64,000 nt of DNA from an uncultured Roseobacter sp. (GTDB lineage Bacteria > Pseudomonadota > Alphaproteobacteria > Rhodobacterales > Rhodobacteraceae): assembly GCF_947492555.1 (NCBI RefSeq), contig NZ_CANLNE010000003.1, positions 248,001-312,000 of the forward strand, written 5' to 3'. Positions 1 through 11,932 of this stretch are shown here, in pieces. Made by a program: the position numbers and the translations under genes. The notes under the pieces are model-generated. The model was not told where the DNA came from. It worked only from the letters and a program-made list of their open reading frames with translations, and did no database searches. Within the stretch, counting starts at the first letter, position 1. Each line of letters begins with the position of its first letter.

Positions 1-1224
1 GAGCCAGGGATGTGCGCAGTCAGGCCCCTGCGTATCCCCCATGTGTATTTCGTAACCGCTGAGCGCTGTGCCGCTCTGCAAATGCGTTCCATGGCTCAGC
101 GCCAGTGTCTTGCGCGGGTGCAGCACGGTCTCCACGTCCAGATGCCCAAGACCGGCAGCGGCCTCCGGCGGCCCTTCGATCCCTTCGGGGTCCGCAATCG
201 AATTGCCCAGTATCTGGTAGCCGCCACAGAGGCCCAGCACGTGCCCGCCGCGACGGACGTGGGCGGCAATGTCGATATCCCAGCCTTCGGCGCGCAGGGC
301 GGCGAGATCGGACAGCGTCGATTTGCTGCCGCCGAGAAGGATGACGTCAGCCTCGACCGGCAGGGGAGCCCCACGTGGGGCGATGATGACGTTGACATTC
401 GGCTCGGCGGCCAGCGGGTCCAGATCGTCAAAGTTGGAGATGCGCGGCAGCTGGGGCACCACGACGGTGAGGCCGGTACCGCCTGATCTGGCGCGCGCAG
501 GCAGATCGGCGACATCTTCGGCTGGCAGGCGGCCCGCGCTGTCGAACCAAGGGACAACACCCAGACAAGGCCACCCGGTGCGTGCGCAAGTATCGTTGCG
601 ACCTTCATCAAAAAGGCGAGCATCGCCCCGGAATTTGTTGATTGCAAAGGCTTTAACGAGAGCACGGTCCGCACCATCAAGGACGGCCTGTGTGCCCACG
701 ATCTGCGCGATGACGCCGCCGCGATCAATATCCCCCATCAGCACCACGGGCACCTCAGCCGCGCGGGCAAACCCCATATTGGCAATGTCGCGCGCGCGCA
801 GATTGATTTCCGCCGGGCTGCCAGCACCTTCGACAAGGACCAGATCGCAGCCCTCTGCCAGCCGGTGAAAACTCTCCAAGACGAAGGGCATCAGGCGGTC
901 TTTTGCCGCTCCGAAATCCCGCGCGTCCTGCTGGCCATAGACCTGTCCCTGCACAATGATCTGCGCGCCGGTGCTCGATTGCGGTTTCAGCAGCACCGGG
1001 TTCATATCCGTGTGCGGTGCGATCCCGGCGGCCTTTGCCTGCAGCGCCTGCGCCCGCCCGATTTCACCGCCGTCGACGGTGACGGCGGCATTGTTCGACA
1101 TGTTCTGCGGCTTGAACGGGCGCACGGCAAGCCCCCGGCGTGTATAGGCGCGCGCAAGCCCGGCGACGATCATCGATTTGCCGACATTGCTGCCGGTGCC
1201 CTGGATCATGATGGCGCGCGCCAT
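1..1224 (-). CDS. cobQ: Cobyric acid synthase CobQ (partial, C-terminus off the left edge)
   Basis: Glutamine-dependent amidotransferase that amidates adenosyl-cobyrinic a,c-diamide to adenosyl-cobyric acid in cobalamin biosynthesis. The frame is open from the start at 1224 to the window edge, giving 408 codons. The N-terminal dethiobiotin-synthetase-like ATP domain carries 'GTGSNVGKS' at residues 9-17. The class I glutamine amidotransferase domain has its nucleophile in 'GLCGGYQ' (Cys333). The family is usually about 480 residues, so some 70-80 C-terminal residues are missing. It is divergent from the membrane protein gene at 1288. Recognition is firm from the motifs and domain order. Confidence 0.95.
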   Translation of the reverse strand, partial: MARAIMIQGTGSNVGKSMIVAGLARAYTRRGLAVRPFKPQNMSNNAAVTVDGGEIGRAQALQAKAAGIAPHTDMNPVLLKPQSSTGAQIIVQGQVYGQQDARDFGAAKDRLMPFVLESFHRLAEGCDLVLVEGAGSPAEINLRARDIANMGFARAAEVPVVLMGDIDRGGVIAQIVGTQAVLDGADRALVKAFAINKFRGDARLFDEGRNDTCARTGWPCLGVVPWFDSAGRLPAEDVADLPARARSGGTGLTVVVPQLPRISNFDDLDPLAAEPNVNVIIAPRGAPLPVEADVILLGGSKSTLSDLAALRAEGWDIDIAAHVRRGGHVLGLCGGYQILGNSIADPEGIEGPPEAAAGLGHLDVETVLHPRKTLALSHGTHLQSGTALSGYEIHMGDTQGPDCAHPWL

Positions 1225-1287
1225 GGCGTTCCTCTTTGATGTTTGGCGCAACCTGACGCATGATCGCGCAAAGGAAAAGGACCATTC

Positions 1288-1866
1288 ATGAACACGCCCG
1301 CACATTTGCTGATCGGGGCCGCTGTGATGGGCCGCAAGAGCGCGCGCCCCGTTGTCTGGGCCGCGATTGCGGGCGCTCTGCTGCCGGATCTGTCGCTGTA
1401 TCTATTGGCAGGCAGTGCGCTCTACATCTTTGGTATTGCCCCGCAGGTCGTGTTTGACGAGCTCTACTTCTCCGACACCTGGCAGACGATTTTTGCGATC
1501 GACAACTCGTTTCTGATCTGGGGCGGGCTGTTTGTCTTGGCACTCTGGCGCGGTGCGCCTTGGGCGATTGCCCTGACGGGGGCGGCACTGCTCCATCTGT
1601 GCTTTGATTTTCCGCTGCATCATGATGACGGGCGGGCGCATTTCTGGCCCCTGACGGGCTGGGTATTCGAAAGCCCGCTCAGCTATTGGGATCGCGATCA
1701 CGGGGCGATGTGGCTGGCACCGGTTGAGGCGGTCGTGGCAAGTCTGGCCGCGATCACGCTCTGGCAGCGCCGGTTCGGATGGGGGTTGCTGGTGCTGATC
1801 ACGCTGTTACTGCTCGCCGAAATCTGGGTCGTGCGGCAGTGGCTGTTCTTCTTTACAAACAGCTGA
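1288..1866 (+). CDS. Integral membrane protein, YdjM/DUF457-like (often labelled cobalamin-associated)
   Basis: 192-residue protein with about four or five hydrophobic segments (roughly residues 22-48, 74-88, 92-106, 142-158 and 164-188). It starts '[13 protein letters not shown]' and has a His/Asp cluster '[17 protein letters not shown]' near 103-119. This arrangement resembles the YdjM/DUF457 family of membrane-bound, metal-dependent hydrolase-like proteins. Roseobacter homologues are, to my knowledge, often annotated by their position next to cobQ, which is not evidence of a role in B12 synthesis. A Shine-Dalgarno-like 'AAGGAAAAGGA' lies just upstream. Function unknown. Confidence 0.8.
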   Translation: MNTPAHLLIGAAVMGRKSARPVVWAAIAGALLPDLSLYLLAGSALYIFGIAPQVVFDELYFSDTWQTIFAIDNSFLIWGGLFVLALWRGAPWAIALTGAALLHLCFDFPLHHDDGRAHFWPLTGWVFESPLSYWDRDHGAMWLAPVEAVVASLAAITLWQRRFGWGLLVLITLLLLAEIWVVRQWLFFFTNS

Positions 1867-1870
1867 AAAC

Positions 1871-1903
1871 ACAAAAGCGCGCCCGACCGGGGCGCGCTTT
1901 TGT
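1871..1903. terminator. Bidirectional intrinsic terminator
   Basis: A perfect 14-bp stem (1871-1884 with 1890-1903) has a 5-nt loop. An A-run on one arm and T-run on the other let it work in both directions. It sits between the convergent genes ending at 1866 and 1923. Confidence 0.85.
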
Positions 1904-1922
1904 TCATAAGATCGAATTTTGA

Positions 1923-2243
1923 TCAGGCAGCTTCGGCCTGTTGTGCGGCATTGCGACGTTCGGATTCTTCACGCGACAGCGCAACAGACGTCCGGACACC
2001 TTTGCCCACGAATTCCATCAGTCCGGACACAACCCGCTCGTTAGGGTCGATGCCGGCGCAGCTCAGCACTTCGCGGCCGTCGCGCGACCGCGCCCAGCGT
2101 GCGATTTGCTCAGGACCATTGCCATACTTCTTGTCGTCCGCGATGGCGTCGTCCAATGCAGCCAGTACAACGGCTGCAAAAAGTTTACGTGCACGGTTGC
2201 CTTGCTCGTTATTGAAGGCTGTGCCGTCAACGAAATCCTTCAT
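1923..2243 (-). CDS. Conserved small protein, probable DUF6280 family
   Basis: 106-residue soluble, charged, helix-rich protein with no signal peptide or membrane segment. It begins 'MKDFVDGTAFNNEQGNRAR' and contains 'DDKKYGNGPEQIARWARS'. I recall near-identical proteins across Rhodobacterales under DUF6280, but cannot verify that here. High conservation of such a short protein would suggest a core, possibly regulatory, role. No catalytic motif is visible. It is monocistronic, with a shared bidirectional terminator just downstream. Confidence 0.75.
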   Translation of the reverse strand: MKDFVDGTAFNNEQGNRARKLFAAVVLAALDDAIADDKKYGNGPEQIARWARSRDGREVLSCAGIDPNERVVSGLMEFVGKGVRTSVALSREESERRNAAQQAEAA

Positions 2244-2462
2244 TCGTCGTCCTTTCCATTATTCTTGCTCTTGTCTTTCGGCATGACGCTCCTTATGGCG
2301 GAGTTCAGACGATTCGGATACCCCGTAATTGCATGACTTCCATGCATCATGCGCATAGCTCTGTGCAGATGCAGCACGAGATATCGTTGTCTTGTCACCA
2401 CCCAACCTGCCAGATATAGGGTGCGTCAACAATTCATCAACCTTTTGCCACGGTTCGGTCAT

Positions 2463-3026
2463 ATGCCTAAAATCAACGGAAACGAGATCCGCCCCGGGAA
2501 TGTTCTGGAGCATAATGGTGGCCTTTGGGCTGCGGTCAAAGTGGACCATGTGAAGCCCGGGAAGGGCGGTGCGTTTGCACAGGTAGAACTGCGCAATCTC
2601 CGAAATGGTTCCAAATTGAATGAACGCTTTCGCAGTGCCGACAAGGTTGAGCGGGTCCGGTTGGAGCAGAAAGATCAGCAGTTCCTCTACGAAGACGCGG
2701 GCATGCTGGTTGTCATGGATACAGAAACCTACGAACAGGTGCAGCTGCCCGCCGAGCTGCTGGGCGAGCGGCGTCCGTTTCTGCAGGACGGCATGACCAT
2801 CGTCGTCGAATTCTATGAGGAAGAGGCGCTGAACGCGACTTTACCGCAGAAGGTGACGTGCAAGATTGTAGAGACGGAGCCGGTGGTCAAAGGTCAGACG
2901 GCGGCAAATTCCTTCAAGCCCGCGGTTCTGGACAACGGGGTCAAGGTCATGGTGCCGCCCTTTGTCGGGCAGGACGAAGACATCGTGGTCAACACCGAAA
3001 CGATGGAATATGCGGAACGCGCCTGA
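2463..3026 (+). CDS. efp: Translation elongation factor P
   Basis: 187-residue EF-P, which relieves ribosome stalling at polyproline stretches by binding near the E site. The frame is open upstream to 2349, but the ATG at 2463 gives the family's usual length and N-terminus (MPKINGNE). The KOW-like domain I carries 'KPGKG' with the modifiable Lys34. OB domains II and III follow, ending '[13 protein letters not shown]'. Whether the lysine is modified here cannot be told, as no epmA/epmB or other modification gene lies in the window. The stop codon sits in the loop of a 6-bp hairpin (3018-3032). Confidence 0.97.
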   Translation: MPKINGNEIRPGNVLEHNGGLWAAVKVDHVKPGKGGAFAQVELRNLRNGSKLNERFRSADKVERVRLEQKDQQFLYEDAGMLVVMDTETYEQVQLPAELLGERRPFLQDGMTIVVEFYEEEALNATLPQKVTCKIVETEPVVKGQTAANSFKPAVLDNGVKVMVPPFVGQDEDIVVNTETMEYAERA

Positions 3027-3088
3027 GGCGCGATATAGTACGCCAAACGCGCCTGAAATGCACGGATATGTGCTGTACCCGCGAAGCC

Positions 3089-3829
3089 TCAGGCGTCGTT
3101 GCGCGTGATGGTCGCTTCGCCCGCTGACATCTCACCTTTGGCACGATCAAACCTCAGATAGGCGATACCCGCATCCTCGGTTCGGCTGAGCAGGGTGCCC
3201 GCCGGTTTCCCGTTTGCCGTAATTTCCGTGCCCGTCTCCGCCGCGCCGGAGATACGCACCCGTGCCAGACCCTTGCGCAGCTCGGTCTTGTGTTTCATGC
3301 GCGCGGTGACTTCCTGCCCGACATAACACCCCTTGCGGAAATCCACGCCGGAGAGACGCTCAAACCCCACTTCGAGAATGAAGGTGTCCGGGGTCAGTTC
3401 GACCCCGGTTTCCGGGATCAGATGCGCCACCCGCAGCGCCGTCCAATCCACATCATCGTCTGTTTGGGGCGCATCCCGATAGGCGCGCCAGCCCAAAGCG
3501 GTGTGACGCGGATCGGCAAACCCATCCTCCGGCGGCTCTCCAAGGCCACGGTGCAGATGCAGCGGGGCTTGCATGATCGTCACATCGGCACGCAGTTTAT
3601 ACATCGTCAGGCGCTGTGTCAGCGCGTTGCCAAGGCTGTCGGCTACATCCAGCAGAATGCCGCCAGGTCCCTCGGCCAGGAAGAAATCGGCAATGTACTT
3701 CCCCTGTGGAGTGAGCAGGGCGGCATAGACCAGACCGTCACGCAAACGCTCGATATCGTTGGTGATCAACCCCTGCAGGAACTCCCGTGCGTCAGCGCCG
3801 GAAATCTGAAGAATGCGACGTTTGGTCAT
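3089..3829 (-). CDS. ygfZ: YgfZ/GcvT-type folate-binding protein
   Basis: 246-residue tetrahydrofolate-binding protein of the YgfZ/IBA57 family, which supports maturation or repair of certain Fe-S enzymes. The signature 'KGCYVGQE' occurs at residues 166-173. The N-terminus 'RRILQISGADAREFLQGLITNDI' is typical. The open frame extends upstream to 4285, but that stretch is antisense to the glycosyltransferase gene and adds non-homologous residues, so the ATG at 3829 is chosen. It is transcribed divergently from the gene at 3897. Function assignment rests on the signature. Confidence 0.92.
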   Translation of the reverse strand: MTKRRILQISGADAREFLQGLITNDIERLRDGLVYAALLTPQGKYIADFFLAEGPGGILLDVADSLGNALTQRLTMYKLRADVTIMQAPLHLHRGLGEPPEDGFADPRHTALGWRAYRDAPQTDDDVDWTALRVAHLIPETGVELTPDTFILEVGFERLSGVDFRKGCYVGQEVTARMKHKTELRKGLARVRISGAAETGTEITANGKPAGTLLSRTEDAGIAYLRFDRAKGEMSAGEATITRNDA

Positions 3830-3896
3830 GGGGGGTCCTCTTTTCGCCTTCAATGACATATAGACGTGTCGCCGAAAAGAAGAAGAGGCATAACCT

Positions 3897-4571
3897 ATGC
3901 GTGCACCGATTTCGGTGATCATCCCCACACTGAACGCGGAGGCCCATCTCGGCGACTGTCTGGCAGCACTCATGCCGGGGCTGGAGGCGGGCATCATCCG
4001 CGAGTTGATCGTCAGCGACGGCGGCTCTGACGATGCAACCGTTGCGGTGGCCAAGGCCTGGGGTGCGGAGGTTGTAACCGGCGCGGCGTCGCGCGGTGGA
4101 CAGTTGGCGCGGGGATGTGCGCGGGCGCAGGGTGCATGGCTTCTTGTGCTGCACGCAGATACGCAACTGCGCCCCGGATGGGTCGGACCGGCGATCCTGC
4201 ATCTGGACACGCGCAAGGCGGGCTGGTTCCGGCTGGCCTTTGCCAATGGGGGTGTGGCTGGGCGCGTGGTCGCGGGCTGGGCCAACCTGCGCAGCCATCT
4301 CGGGCTGCCGTATGGCGATCAGGGGTTATTGCTGCCGCGGGCAATGTACGCCGATGCGGGCGGCTATCCTGACCAGCCGCTGATGGAGGACGTGGCGCTG
4401 GCCCGCGCGCTCAAAGGCAAGCTGGTGCCCATCGATGCGGTGGCGGAGACCAGTGCCGCCCGATATCGCGCGCAAGGGTGGCTGCGGCGCGGCGCGCGCA
4501 ACCTTTGGACCCTGCTGCGCTATTTCAGCGGTGTGTCCCCGCAACGGCTGGCCGAAAGCTACCGCCGCTGA
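3897..4571 (+). CDS. Family 2 glycosyltransferase, TIGR04283-like
   Basis: 224-residue GT-A-fold glycosyltransferase without membrane anchors. The N-terminal nucleotide-binding strand 'ISVIIPTLNAEAHL' is followed by 'SDGGSDDAT' (residues 40-48). The acidic metal/nucleotide motif is 'LHADTQL' (85-91). The compact length and these motifs match the TIGR04283 group, often found with rSAM/selenodomain proteins, but no such partner is seen here. Substrate unknown. The divergent neighbour is ygfZ. Confidence 0.85.
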   Translation: MRAPISVIIPTLNAEAHLGDCLAALMPGLEAGIIRELIVSDGGSDDATVAVAKAWGAEVVTGAASRGGQLARGCARAQGAWLLVLHADTQLRPGWVGPAILHLDTRKAGWFRLAFANGGVAGRVVAGWANLRSHLGLPYGDQGLLLPRAMYADAGGYPDQPLMEDVALARALKGKLVPIDAVAETSAARYRAQGWLRRGARNLWTLLRYFSGVSPQRLAESYRR

Positions 4572-4678
4572 GACCGATCCAATCACCTTGAATTTATCAA
4601 TTTCGACGCCGGGCGCTTCGCTGATTGACCGGGCGAAATAGACGGCTAAGGTTGCGCCACGTAAAAAGGACAGCCTTT

Positions 4679-5887
4679 ATGCCCCAATCACCCGGAAACC
4701 CCGCCGGACGCGGTTATCTTGCCATTCCCGGCCCCTCCGTGATGCCGGAGGCGGTGCTGAATGCGATGCACCGGCCCGCCCCGAATATCTATGCCGGGGA
4801 ACTGCCTGATATGATGCCTGATCTGGTAGCGGATCTGAAACGGGTGGCGCGGACCAAAGGAGAGGTCGCGCTCTACATCGCGAACGGACATGGGGTCTGG
4901 GAGGCGGCATTGGCCAATGTCCTCGCGCCCGGCGACAAGGTGCTGGTGCCCGCAACCGGCCATTTTGGCACCGGTTGGGGCGGCATGGCTGATGCTCTGG
5001 GCGCAGAAGTCGAGGTTCTGGATTTCGGCAAATCCGCCCCGATGGACGCGGCCCGGGTTGCCGAGGCCTTGTCGGCGGACAAGGAGCACCAGATCAAAGC
5101 TGTGCTGGCCGTGCATGTGGACACCTCCACGTCCGTCCGCAACGACATTGCCGCCTTGCGCAGCGCAATGGATGCGATTGGCCATCCCGCGCTACTGATG
5201 GCGGATTGCATTGCCTCGCTGGGCTGTGACCGGTTCGAGATGGACGCATGGGGCGTCGACGTCATGGTCACCGGAAGCCAGAAGGGGCTGATGGTGCCGC
5301 CGGGCATGGGGTTTGTCTTCTTCAACGAAAAGGCCGCGCAGGTGCGGGCCGCCCTGCCACGGGTAAGCAGCTATTGGGACTGGACCACACGCGCCCATCC
5401 GGAAGATTTCTACCAATATTGGAACGGCACGGCGCCGACGCAGCATATCTATGGTTTGCGCGTCGCGCTCGACATGATCCACGCCGAAGGGATGGAGGCG
5501 GTCTGGGCGCGGCACGACCTCCTGGCCCGCGCCATCTGGGCCGCCTGCGAGACCTGGGCGTCAGAGGGACCCTTGCGTCTGAACATCGCCAATCCAGACC
5601 ATCGCAGCCGGGCCGTCACCGCGTTGCATCTGGACGCGCCGCTGGCGACGCGCCTGCGGGATTGGACGGAACAGCGGCTTGGCCTGACGCTGGGGATCGG
5701 GCTGGGCATGGTGGACCGCGATGATCCGGCCTGGCACGGGCATTTCCGGCTGGGGCATATGGGCCATGTGAATGGTCATATGATCATGGGGCTTCTGGGC
5801 GGGATGGAAGCCGGCATGAAGGCCCTGGAGATCCCACATGGCGCCGGGGCGCTTTCAGCCGCCGCAGCCGTGATTGCAGAACACTAG
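4679..5887 (+). CDS. Class V aminotransferase, alanine/serine-glyoxylate type
   Basis: 402-residue PLP enzyme of the AGXT/serine-glyoxylate aminotransferase family, converting glyoxylate to glycine with serine, alanine or aspartate as donor. 'IPGPSVMPEAVL' at the N-terminus and the Schiff-base lysine in 'VTGSQKGLMVPPG' (Lys202) are visible. The frame is open to 4625, but the ATG at 4679 follows 'AAAAGGA' and gives the family length. It is monocistronic. A role in glyoxylate/serine metabolism would fit the sarcosine-to-glycine genes nearby. The donor amino acid cannot be told from sequence; BhcA-type aspartate-glyoxylate enzymes normally sit in a bhc cluster, absent here. Confidence 0.88.
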   Translation: MPQSPGNPAGRGYLAIPGPSVMPEAVLNAMHRPAPNIYAGELPDMMPDLVADLKRVARTKGEVALYIANGHGVWEAALANVLAPGDKVLVPATGHFGTGWGGMADALGAEVEVLDFGKSAPMDAARVAEALSADKEHQIKAVLAVHVDTSTSVRNDIAALRSAMDAIGHPALLMADCIASLGCDRFEMDAWGVDVMVTGSQKGLMVPPGMGFVFFNEKAAQVRAALPRVSSYWDWTTRAHPEDFYQYWNGTAPTQHIYGLRVALDMIHAEGMEAVWARHDLLARAIWAACETWASEGPLRLNIANPDHRSRAVTALHLDAPLATRLRDWTEQRLGLTLGIGLGMVDRDDPAWHGHFRLGHMGHVNGHMIMGLLGGMEAGMKALEIPHGAGALSAAAAVIAEH

Positions 5888-6099
5888 CGCCGGGGCGGGA
5901 GCGACCATCGCGCGTCTTCCATGCGACGTCTGTGGTCGAGCCAGTCGAGCCAGCGGTTCACGGCGAGCCCAAGGAAGACCGCTGCGACCAATCCCCAGAT
6001 TGCGAAGAGAAACAGCAAGACCCACGTCAGGTTCACCCCGAACATCACGATGCAGGCGCTGGTGTAATTGGGCGCGCGACCCAGTCTGTGTTTATCCAT
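5884..6099 (-). CDS. Small membrane protein, unknown function
   Basis: 71-residue protein with a basic N-terminus (MDKHRLGRAPNY), one long or two short hydrophobic segments (about residues 13-48) and a basic C-terminal tail (DHRRRMEDARWS). Upstream in-frame codons reach 6129, but the ATG at 6099 gives a better membrane-protein start. It lies 54 bp downstream of the aminotransferase gene on the same strand, so it may be co-transcribed. Its 3' end overlaps the end of the convergent aminotransferase at 5887 by 4 bp. I do not recognise the family. Confidence 0.6.
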   Translation of the reverse strand: MDKHRLGRAPNYTSACIVMFGVNLTWVLLFLFAIWGLVAAVFLGLAVNRWLDWLDHRRRMEDARWSLPPRR

Positions 6100-6153
6100 G
6101 GCGCGTCTCGTCTGGTGAGTGATGCGCAAATTATAAAGATTGGACGCTTTTCG

Positions 6154-7257
6154 TCATCTCATTTCTGCGGCCCGCAGGGCAACGGGCAGAACCTCCGCAA
6201 AGATGTCGAGGTTCGCAGGGGTGCCGCAGCTGACCCGGATACAGCGGTTTTGCGGCGCAACCGATGGCATGCGGATAAACACCCCCCGCGCAACCATCTC
6301 ATGCAGCACATTCGCCGCATATGTCGACCCGCCGCCACAGTCGATGGACACGAAATTGGCAGCGGAGTTCAGCGGTTTGAGTCCGTTCTTGCGGGCGATT
6401 TCCTTGATGCGATGGCGCGACGCGACGATGCGGGCCTGCACCGAACGCAACCAGGTCTGATCTTCCAGTGCCGCAACCGCGCCAGCCTGTGCTGCGCGGT
6501 TCATGCCAAAGTGATTGCGCACCTTCTCAAAGGCGGCAATCAGGTCGGGCGCGCCCATGGCATAGCCGACACGTGCGCCTGCAAGCCCGTACGCCTTGGA
6601 AAAGGTGCGCATCCGGATGACCCGTGGATCATCCATGGGCAGGGGCAGGGCGGTCCCGCCCGGTGCGCATTCCAGATAGGCCTCATCCAGCACCAGCAGG
6701 GTGCCAGCGGGCAGCTTGTCCATGGCAGCGACCAGATCGGCCCCGTCATGCGCCGTGCCCATGGGGTTGTCGGGATTTGCAAGATAGACCAGCTTGGCAT
6801 CCACCTCGGCCGCCTTGGCAAACAAGGCGTCAGGGTCTTCGTGATCGTTTTTGTAGGGCACCTTGTGCAGAACGCCGCCGTAGCCCGCAACGTGGTAGTT
6901 GAATGTCGGGTAGGCGCCGTCTGAGGTCACAACAGCATCGCCGGGTGCCACCATCATCCGCACCAGATACCCCAGCAGCCCATCGATCCCTTCACCCACG
7001 ACAATCATGTCGGGCCGGATGCCATGATGGTCGGCCAGCGCCTCGCGCAGCTCATAGCTTTCGGGGTCGCCGTACATCCACTGCGGCGTTTCGGCCATGG
7101 CGCGGGTGGCCATGGGCGAGGGGCCAAAGACGTTCTCATTGGCGCCGAGGCGGGCATCAAAAAGGCAGGCACGCGCGCGTTCCTGGGCTTCGGGGCCAAC
7201 GAAGGGCACGGTGTCGGGCAGGGATTGCGCAAGCGGGGTCAGGCGGTAGTTGGTCAT
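6154..7257 (-). CDS. HisC-like class I/II PLP aminotransferase
   Basis: 367-residue fold-type I aminotransferase close to histidinol-phosphate aminotransferases. Seen: 'LGANENVFGPSP' (residues 38-49), 'NPDNPMGT' (161-168), 'LDEAYLE' (190-196) and the PLP lysine in 'TFSKAYGLAGARVGYA' (Lys221). Many Rhodobacterales carry extra HisC-like paralogues acting on aromatic or other amino acids, and no his genes are nearby, so histidinol phosphate as substrate is uncertain. It is divergent from the crotonase-family gene at 7372. Confidence 0.87.
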   Translation of the reverse strand: MTNYRLTPLAQSLPDTVPFVGPEAQERARACLFDARLGANENVFGPSPMATRAMAETPQWMYGDPESYELREALADHHGIRPDMIVVGEGIDGLLGYLVRMMVAPGDAVVTSDGAYPTFNYHVAGYGGVLHKVPYKNDHEDPDALFAKAAEVDAKLVYLANPDNPMGTAHDGADLVAAMDKLPAGTLLVLDEAYLECAPGGTALPLPMDDPRVIRMRTFSKAYGLAGARVGYAMGAPDLIAAFEKVRNHFGMNRAAQAGAVAALEDQTWLRSVQARIVASRHRIKEIARKNGLKPLNSAANFVSIDCGGGSTYAANVLHEMVARGVFIRMPSVAPQNRCIRVSCGTPANLDIFAEVLPVALRAAEMR

Positions 7258-7371
7258 GGCGTCTCTTAAAACGGCTTGGCCGCCATGGGCAAGAGCGAGA
7301 TTTCCCCAACGTTTGTCTGGTCAATATGCCGCCGCTGCGCTCTGGTGGGGGCAGCGAAAAAGGAGAATCCG

Positions 7372-8160
7372 ATGTCTCGCGTCATTGTCACCCTCACCGA
7401 CCACATTGCCCATGTTCAGCTGAACCGCCCGGACAAACGCAATGCCGTCGACCCCGAGATGTTCGAATCGCTGATCGACGCGGGCCAGCAGGTGGCGGCA
7501 TCGCACGCGCGGGCCGTCGTCTTGTCGGGTGCGGGTGAAGGGTTTTGTGCAGGCATCGACATCGGGTCGCTGGGCGGCATGATCGGCAAGGATATCGAGG
7601 CGATGATCCTGCCGCGCACCCATGGGGACGGCACCACCAACCAGTGGCAGGAGGTGGCGATGATCTGGCACCGGTTGGAGATCCCGGTGATCGCAGCCCT
7701 GCACGGGACGGTCTTTGGGGCAGGCATGCAGATCGCCCTGGGCGCGGATATCCGCATTGCCGCGCCGGATACCCAACTGGCGGTGATGGAAATGAAATGG
7801 GGTATCATTCCGGATATGGGCGGGATGGTGTTGTTGCCCCGACTCGTGCGCTCGGATGTCATGCGCCGGTTGATTTACACCGCCACGCCTATTTCGGCGG
7901 ATCGGGCAGAGCGCTGGGGCCTCGTCACCGAGATTGCCGAGGACCCGCTGGCCGCGGCCTTCGATCTGGCGCGCGAACTCGCGGGCAAAAGCCCCAAGGC
8001 CATAAGAGCGGCCAAGGCGCTGATCGCTTGCGCGGAACGCGACACGGCGGAGGAGGTTCTGCTGGCCGAAGCCCGCGCGCAGGCCAGCCTCTTGGGGCAG
8101 CCCGAACAGATGGAGGTCATCGCGGCGCACTTCGCCAAACGCGCACCGGTGTTCAAATGA
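7372..8160 (+). CDS. Crotonase-family protein (enoyl-CoA hydratase/isomerase)
   Basis: 262-residue crotonase-fold acyl-CoA enzyme. Oxyanion-hole elements 'GAGEGFCAGID' (about 53-63) and 'HGTVFGAGMQ' (111-120) are present, followed by 'AVMEMKWGIIPDMGG' (137-151). The second catalytic glutamate is retained (Glu140), but the first (rat Glu144 equivalent) appears to be Gln120, so classic hydratase activity is doubtful; an isomerase or another crotonase reaction is possible. The ATG at 7372 follows 'AAAAAGGAGAA' and is preferred to in-frame codons back to 7276. Confidence 0.88.
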   Translation: MSRVIVTLTDHIAHVQLNRPDKRNAVDPEMFESLIDAGQQVAASHARAVVLSGAGEGFCAGIDIGSLGGMIGKDIEAMILPRTHGDGTTNQWQEVAMIWHRLEIPVIAALHGTVFGAGMQIALGADIRIAAPDTQLAVMEMKWGIIPDMGGMVLLPRLVRSDVMRRLIYTATPISADRAERWGLVTEIAEDPLAAAFDLARELAGKSPKAIRAAKALIACAERDTAEEVLLAEARAQASLLGQPEQMEVIAAHFAKRAPVFK

Positions 8161-8169
8161 CCCCGTCTC

Positions 8170-8499
8170 TCAGGACATGAACTTGCGCCGCGCCTCGCGG
8201 GCAATCTCGTAGCGCATCTCCAGATCGGCCAGTTTGGCCATCGCCGCTTTGCGCGTGTTCGTGTCCGGGGCGGCGGCATAGGCTTTGCGCGCCGCGTCCA
8301 GCTGGGTTTTCAACGTGAATTCCTCGGGCACCACGCCGGCCTCGGCCATGATCCGCATGGCCGTCGACACCGCCGCCTGCTCCCCGGTTTCAACGGGACG
8401 GTCGGGCAGGGGCGCGCCTTCACCTTTCAATCCGGTCAGACCGCCCGAGGCCCGCGCCCTGGCGATCTGCCTTTCGATGAGGGAACGAAAGCTTCGCAT
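8170..8499 (-). CDS. DUF1992 domain protein
   Basis: 109-residue soluble protein of the DUF1992 (DnaJC28-like) family. 'SLIERQIARARASGGLTGLKGEGAPLPD' near residues 5-32 is the family core, in which a conserved arginine-rich helix leads into a Gly/Pro-rich loop. It starts 9 bp after the valS stop on the same strand, so it is very likely co-transcribed with valS. Molecular function unknown. Confidence 0.88.
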   Translation of the reverse strand: MRSFRSLIERQIARARASGGLTGLKGEGAPLPDRPVETGEQAAVSTAMRIMAEAGVVPEEFTLKTQLDAARKAYAAAPDTNTRKAAMAKLADLEMRYEIAREARRKFMS

Positions 8500-8508
8500 G
8501 GGGCGATT

Positions 8509-11607
<3,099 letters not shown>

Positions 11608-11932
11608 GATCGCATCCTCTGTCTGATCTTGGCGGGGGTCTACCGGAGGATGCGGGCAAGGGGAAGGCGGCGGGTGGGAAAACTTGACCGGCAAAGGTGG
11701 CCTGAAGCCCACCTTACCTGCAGGGGGCGACGGGTGTGGTGAACAGGTAGGGTGGGCTTCAGGCCACCCTTGGCAGCGGGGCCGTCGCACCTGCTCCGGG
11801 CGGGGCTTCTGGAATATCTTCGAAAAATGCGGACTAAAGCGCTGTTTCTACCGTTATCACCGGGACGACTGGACAAGCGTGCGGGTGCCGCTAGTGTCCG
11901 CCTGAACGCAGCGCGCGAAAAGGAGTTCCCCG
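11608..11932. other. 325-bp intergenic region between divergent valS and coxL-like genes
   Basis: The region must hold both promoters. It contains one full copy of the dispersed palindromic repeat (11696-11768) and, next to the plus-strand gene, an 'AAAAGGAG' ribosome binding site near 11920. I see no further gene and no convincing promoter hexamers. Confidence 0.6.
11696..11768 (-). repeat. Dispersed palindromic repeat, copy A (full, 73 bp)
   Basis: 25-bp arms (11696-11720 and 11744-11768) pair at 24 of 25 positions, with the mismatch a potential G-T pair, around a 23-nt centre. The right arm contains 'GTAGGGTGGGCTTCAGGCC'. Read on the minus strand, the whole element including the centre ('CCACACCCG') aligns with copy B at 34978-35051. 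Confidence 0.85.

Noticed and set aside
1225-1287. Cobalamin riboswitch upstream of cobQ
   Set aside because: The 63-bp spacer is too short for the aptamer and shows no recognisable B12-box.
3018-3032. 6-bp hairpin with the efp stop codon in its loop, considered as a terminator
   Set aside because: Short stem and no T-tract; probably chance in GC-rich sequence.
3830-4285. Upstream extension of ygfZ opposite the glycosyltransferase gene
   Set aside because: The additional residues do not match the family and lie antisense to a recognised gene; the ATG at 3829 explains the protein.
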